Below are positions 60,904 to 64,000 of a DNA stretch of 64,000 bases, piece by piece. Source of the stretch: Desulfoluna limicola. GTDB taxonomy: Bacteria > Desulfobacterota > Desulfobacteria > Desulfobacterales > Desulfolunaceae. The stretch is from positions 1,240,001 to 1,304,000 of the forward strand of contig NZ_AP024488.1 in NCBI RefSeq assembly GCF_021654575.1. The letters run 5' to 3'. Under the pieces are notes generated by a model, which saw nothing but the letters and a program-made list of their open reading frames with translations, ran no database searches and had not been told where the DNA came from. Both the position numbers and the translations under genes were made by a program. Within the stretch, counting starts at the first letter, position 1; each line of letters opens with the position of its first letter.

Positions 60904-62151
60904 TTATGGGGTTTCCACTCCCATGACGAGATCCAAAGGGGATGTGATCTCATCGACCCGTTTATTCATCACGTGGGTATAGATCTCGGTGGTCTTTACA
61001 TCGCTGTGCCCCATGAGCTCCTGGACGACCCGGATATTGACCCCATTTTCAAGGAGGTGGGTGGCAAAACTGTGCCGGAAGGTGTGAGGGGTGGCCCGCT
61101 TGGTGATGCCTGTCTGCCTCACCGCCCGCTTGACCGCCTTCTGGAGTCCGGACTCCATGACATGGTGGCGTCGCACATCCCCGGTTTCCGGGTCTGTGGA
61201 GCGGTTGCGTGAGGGAAAGACATACTGCCAACCGGGCTCGGTGTTGCTTGACGGGTATTTTCGAAGAAGGGCAGGGGGGATGTAGACGGTGCCAAATCCT
61301 TCGGAGAGGTCGGTTTCATGGAGGCGCAGGACCCGCTCCACGTGGTGGGACAGCTCATCGCGGATGACGTTGGCCCGGATACTTCATAAAAAAGCAAATC
61401 TATCAAAATAAAAGCTTTTAATTAAAGAAGGTTACAGTGGCACGGTAAGGCGTTTCCAAAACACAACATGTCATTCACGGTTCCTTGCTCGCTTTTCTCA
61501 CCCTTCGGGCGAGCCGAGTGCACCCATCTTCTACGTTATCAGAGCATTGAGGTAAACAACTACATCTGCAGCTCTGATGCCTTGAACATGGGCGCGCTCA
61601 ACTCGTGAAATATTCGGGTTAAGTAGCAGGGTCACCCGGTCTTTGCCACCCTTTGCCATGTGGATGTAAAGTTTTCCCCTTGAAAAATCGATGTCCTTTA
61701 CCCTCAAGCGGATACACTCCATCAAGCGAAGGCCCCCACCGTACATGAGTCGCCCCATGAGCCGGTAAGTCCCCTGCATGTTGAACAACACATCCTGAAC
61801 CTCGGCTTGGCTCAGGACCACGGGGATTCGGACCCTTTTTTTGGCCCTGACAAGTTCAAGGGAGTCGCTCACGGGGATGAAGAGAACCCGTTTGTAGAGA
61901 AAGACAATGGCGTTGAGTGCCTGCTTCTGGGTGGAGGGCGAAACCTCTCGCGTTTCGGCAAGGTATGCAAGGAAGAGCTCAATTTCGGCCTTCCCCATTT
62001 CAGACGGATGCCGGTTTTTGTGAAAGCCTATGTAGTGCCTGATCCATGAGCAGTAGCTCTTCTGGGTGGCTTTCGCATAATGGTGATAGCGAAGCACCTG
62101 CATGACTTGCTCCATGAGCTTCAGGTTGGGGTTGGGATGAAAATGGTCCAT
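60904..62151 (-). pseudogene. intI: Integron integrase, interrupted by a MITE-like element
   Basis: Tyrosine recombinase of the integron-integrase family in two pieces. N-terminal part 62151-61623: start MDHFHPNPNLKLMEQVMQVL, KATQKSYCSWIRHYIGFH, then box I YGGGLRLMECIRLRVKDIDF with the first catalytic Arg and KGGKDRVTLL. C-terminal part 61371-60904: [40 protein letters not shown] (the IntI-specific extra helix region), [40 protein letters not shown] (His, Arg, His and Tyr of the active site). The two parts sum to ~332 codons, close to the 337 of IntI1. The 251-bp insertion introduces foreign codons and breaks the frame. AAGGAGGG precedes the ATG. The adjacent cassette array lies beyond its 5' end, as in integrons. 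Confidence 0.92.
61372..61622 (-). mobile_element. MITE-like element, RCCCGGATATTTC family (copy 6), inside intI
   Basis: Left end GGCCCGGATACTTCATAAAA, right end CTCGTGAAATATTCGGGTTA. The body is like copy 3 (cacccttcgggcgagccgag, tgcacccatcttctacgtta). The right half contains the hairpin. Confidence 0.85.
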
Positions 62152-62420
62152 GTTTCCCTCCTTGGATAGTCGGTTGCATACGAACATGTTTTGTACGGGT
62201 ATATTTGAGACCAAACGCGGACGTGGCGGCGCCAAACATGGAAAAAATTCCAGCTATGACGGTATTTGAGCCAAAACACGGACTCCAACGGCGCGGTATA
62301 TCAATATACGGTCAATGGAGGTTGTAAATCGATTTTCTATGAGTTTTTTGGTTTTTAGGAATGATTTTAGATAATTATACCAGCAGTGCTGTGTTTGTCA
62401 ATCAGTTCTTGATTTGTTAT
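62152..62420. other. Integrase promoter / attI region (boundary unresolved)
   Basis: Between the intI start and the first cassette. It should contain the intI promoter, a cassette promoter (Pc) and attI. Candidate junction triplets are GTTATGC at 62416-62422 and GTTATGA at 62597-62603; I cannot decide between them. No convincing gene lies here. Confidence 0.45.
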
Positions 62421-62612
62421 GCGAACTATGATCTCATCCAGCATAACTGGAACGTTTGTTCGGTAGTATTGAACAGTCAAACATGGACATCAAATCCCCG
62501 ATATGTTCCACTTTTTAGGCTTGAATATTCGATATACAGTCCAAAAGTCATGTCTATAAAGGGAATAAGCGGCAAATATTGCGGGTTATTCACAATGTTA
62601 TGATTATAAACG

Positions 62613-62972
62613 ATGAATAAAACTCTATTAATATTTGGTATACTGGTTGTTTTGGTCATTAGCTTGCTGATGATTAACTTATCAGATGATGTAGTGGTAT
62701 CATCAACTAAGTGGGTATGTTCAAATAAAAAATGCATCGTTAATTTTACTGTTGAGAATACGACAACCGATTATCTTACAATCAAGATAAGCTTAAGGGC
62801 ATACAAGCAAGAATCAGTTAGTGGTTCAGATGCCATAGTAAACAAGATAATTGGTGAGCGTATAATCGAAACTACGATTAATCCGAGAATCACGCAAGAA
62901 TTCCAAGAGTCCTTAAACGTTACTTCTAAACGAGTTTATTTAGTCTCTGTAAATGCGTGGGTTGACAAATAA
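62613..62972 (+). CDS. Cassette ORF 1: membrane-anchored hypothetical protein
   Basis: A 119-aa product with an N-terminal hydrophobic helix (TLLIFGILVVLVISLLMINL) and a soluble remainder containing two Cys (KWVCSNKKCIVNF), followed by beta-strand-like sequence. It is anchored or secreted. The coding sequence is AT-rich, unlike the GC-rich chromosome around it. It starts 10 bp after a possible GTTATGA junction and ends 3 bp before an attC site, the typical tight packing of a cassette. Function unknown. Confidence 0.7.
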   Translation: MNKTLLIFGILVVLVISLLMINLSDDVVVSSTKWVCSNKKCIVNFTVENTTTDYLTIKISLRAYKQESVSGSDAIVNKIIGERIIETTINPRITQEFQESLNVTSKRVYLVSVNAWVDK

Positions 62973-62975
62973 GGA

Positions 62976-63064
62976 TCATAACAAGTCACTTATACGGACC
63001 GCCTACAGCTGGCCGCTTGTTGATTCGAACGGTGGTGCGGCGGCCGCATAGTTCAACGTTATGC
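62976..63064 (+). other. attC site 1
   Basis: Outer boxes TCATAAC (62976-62982) and GTTATGC (63058-63064) are complementary. Inside, ggccgc (63011) and gcggcc (63038) with flanking ggaccgcc/ggcggcc segments give the imperfect inverted repeat of an integron recombination site, 89 bp long. Confidence 0.78.
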
Positions 63065-63113
63065 AATTGCCTATAGTCGAGCCTGAAATTCTCATTAAGG
63101 TAAAGAGAATATA

Positions 63114-63671
63114 GTGAAGAATAACGAAACAATATCTCTTGGTGAATTAAGAGAAGAATTTATTGCATCTGATGCTGGATGGATTGTCATGTTGGTTCTG
63201 TCTTTTATTATGTTTGGCTTTAGCGGTACGATTTCATTCATCATTGTAGAAACAGTTCAATATGGTGGCTGGCCAATTCCTTTGGCTGCAATGTGCTGTG
63301 CATTCTACTTGATGATTAAGTCCCTTTATTTTAGGCGCGGAGCAACTTTGCGGGTTTACGAAAATGGATTTGAATATATTTCCGGGCGTCGCAAAAGAAT
63401 AGTTGCAGATAAGTCCTTTAATATTATTCGCGCAGTGATTCTTCAGGGGCAATTACCTGCTATCGATATCGGACACGAAGGTAAAACGTTTACTGTTCAG
63501 TCAAAGTGGTTTCACAGGGGAGATAAAATATTGCCTATGCTGGCCAGCATGGCTTCTTTTGATAAAACTGAGCCTAAGAGCATGCCAAAATCAACAATAT
63601 TCTTGGCTGTCATGATGGCAATGGTATTTTTCTGTGTTGTCATTGGTGTTGTTTTTGGTTTTATTCAATAA
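63114..63671 (+). CDS. Cassette ORF 2: three-helix membrane protein
   Basis: A 185-aa protein starting at GTG 63114. Hydrophobic segments lie at ~20-45 (WIVMLVLSFIMFGFSGTISF), ~50-68 (IPLAAMCCAFYLMIKSLYF) and ~163-184 (STIFLAVMMAMVFFCVVIGV). Between the second and third is a soluble beta-rich domain (LRVYENGFEYISGRRKRIVA) resembling bacterial PH-like membrane proteins. AT-rich. It is flanked by attC 1 and attC 2, so it forms one complete cassette. Function unknown. Confidence 0.72.
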   Translation: MKNNETISLGELREEFIASDAGWIVMLVLSFIMFGFSGTISFIIVETVQYGGWPIPLAAMCCAFYLMIKSLYFRRGATLRVYENGFEYISGRRKRIVADKSFNIIRAVILQGQLPAIDIGHEGKTFTVQSKWFHRGDKILPMLASMASFDKTEPKSMPKSTIFLAVMMAMVFFCVVIGVVFGFIQ

Positions 63672-63689
63672 TACTGGTGAGTATTGTTA

Positions 63690-63816
63690 GCATAACAATG
63701 TACTAAAGTGGGACCGGCTACTGCAGCCGGTTTCTCAAACTATTCAATAATCCGAGCTTTTTGGGGTAATGGCTTGTGTTGTTATACGCCGCCGGCCCCT
63801 TAGCACAGCGTTATGT
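63690..63816 (+). other. attC site 2
   Basis: Outer boxes GCATAAC (63690-63696) and GTTATGT (63810-63816) are complementary. Internal inverted segments are gggaccggct and the cgccgccggccccttag side. Length 127 bp, as for longer attC sites. Confidence 0.78.
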
Positions 63817-63840
63817 CTCTTCATAGGAACTTTAACTCAT

Positions 63841-64000
63841 ATGACTGAATTAGAAAGATCAATGTGGTCGGCAATGCTCGATTGTGAAATGAATGCTTTA
63901 TATTATGGATACATTGCAAGAAGATACGAACGTTTAGAACGATTCTTCCAAATATTTATTGCAATTTTAGCAACAAGTTCGATTGGTTCACTACATCTTT
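63841..64000 (+). CDS. Cassette ORF 3 (partial at window end)
   Basis: ATG 63841 opens a frame of at least 53 codons, MTELERSMWSAMLDCEMNAL then YYGYIARRYERLERFFQIFI, with a hydrophobic segment (FIAILATSSIGSLHL) at the window end. It starts 24 bp after the attC 2 outer box. The helical, Arg-rich start before a membrane segment resembles SLATT-type small two-helix membrane proteins, but that is a guess. Confidence 0.6.
   Translation, partial: MTELERSMWSAMLDCEMNALYYGYIARRYERLERFFQIFIAILATSSIGSLHL

Noticed and set aside
62361..62603. 80-codon ORF before the first cassette gene
   Set aside because: No ribosome site or recognisable features. It spans a possible cassette junction (62416) and ends within another (62597), so it is probably chance.
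62976..63064. Rho-independent terminator
   Set aside because: There is no T run and the outer complementary boxes fit an attC site better.
1..64000. tRNA or rRNA genes
   Set aside because: I looked for cloverleaf-type sequences and rRNA motifs in the intergenic regions and found none I could support.

Overview
The window looks like the chromosome of an anaerobic Desulfobacterota (deltaproteobacterial) bacterium, probably a sulfate reducer or a relative of the Desulfobacteraceae. This is an inference from gene content. The genes include pyruvate/2-oxoacid:ferredoxin oxidoreductase, an HdrCBA-MvhD-MetVF methylene-THF reductase cluster, two selenocysteine formate dehydrogenases with NuoE/NuoF partners, CooT and a RACo-like corrinoid activator. 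Together these are parts of the Wood-Ljungdahl pathway and of flavin-based electron transfer. Three in-frame UGA codons sit exactly where selenocysteine is expected (MvhD and two FdhA proteins), so the host must decode Sec.

Layout. 1-524: 5' part of a secreted TPR protein (minus). 1006-2070: ilvE (minus). 2811-5789: four-subunit 2-oxoacid:ferredoxin oxidoreductase (plus). 6200-8221: UPF0210 plus ACT-domain pair (minus). 8891-10192: DHH/CBS phosphoesterase (plus), followed by 1.2 kb of stem-loop repeats. 11374-12735: cobO and a receiver-domain protein (minus). 13005-20257: hdrC-hdrB-hdrA-mvhD-metV-metF (minus). 20766-23775: small Cys-rich protein, CooT, M23-like protein and RACo-like ATPase (plus). 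24267-28775: crotonase, secreted protein, amidase, secreted protein. 28961-34282: Gld-type ABC transporter, permease, GldG-like and DUF4340 proteins (minus). 34850-45000: fdhA1, fdhA2, nuoF, nuoE (minus). 45442-50719: hydrogenase-associated regulatory/assembly cluster (DRTGG, HATPase, HydA-like, DRTGG, PHP, ATPase, HndB-like; plus), without the catalytic hydrogenase. 51442-54736: HD hydrolase, PAS histidine kinase, hotdog protein. 55326-60707: crotonase, acyl-CoA dehydrogenase and a sigma-54 activator. 60904-64000: a chromosomal integron.

The integron has an integron-integrase gene (intI, minus) broken by a MITE-like insertion. Directly beyond its 5' end, reading away from it, is an AT-rich cassette array with at least two recognisable attC sites and three small membrane-type ORFs. 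The last ORF runs off the window.

The intergenic DNA is full of mosaic repeats. One family has GCCTCCGGCGG ends that nearly always face the neighbouring gene, followed by one of three interchangeable hairpins. A second family of ~250-bp MITE-like elements has RCCCGGATATTTC inverted ends and sits at TA. One copy breaks intI, two form the stop codon of the gene they abut, and two lie within 30 bp of start codons. A third, 102-bp element is inserted in one of three copies of a stem-loop repeat, so the empty site is visible and shows a TA duplication. Short 7-bp tandem repeats lie close to several gene ends.
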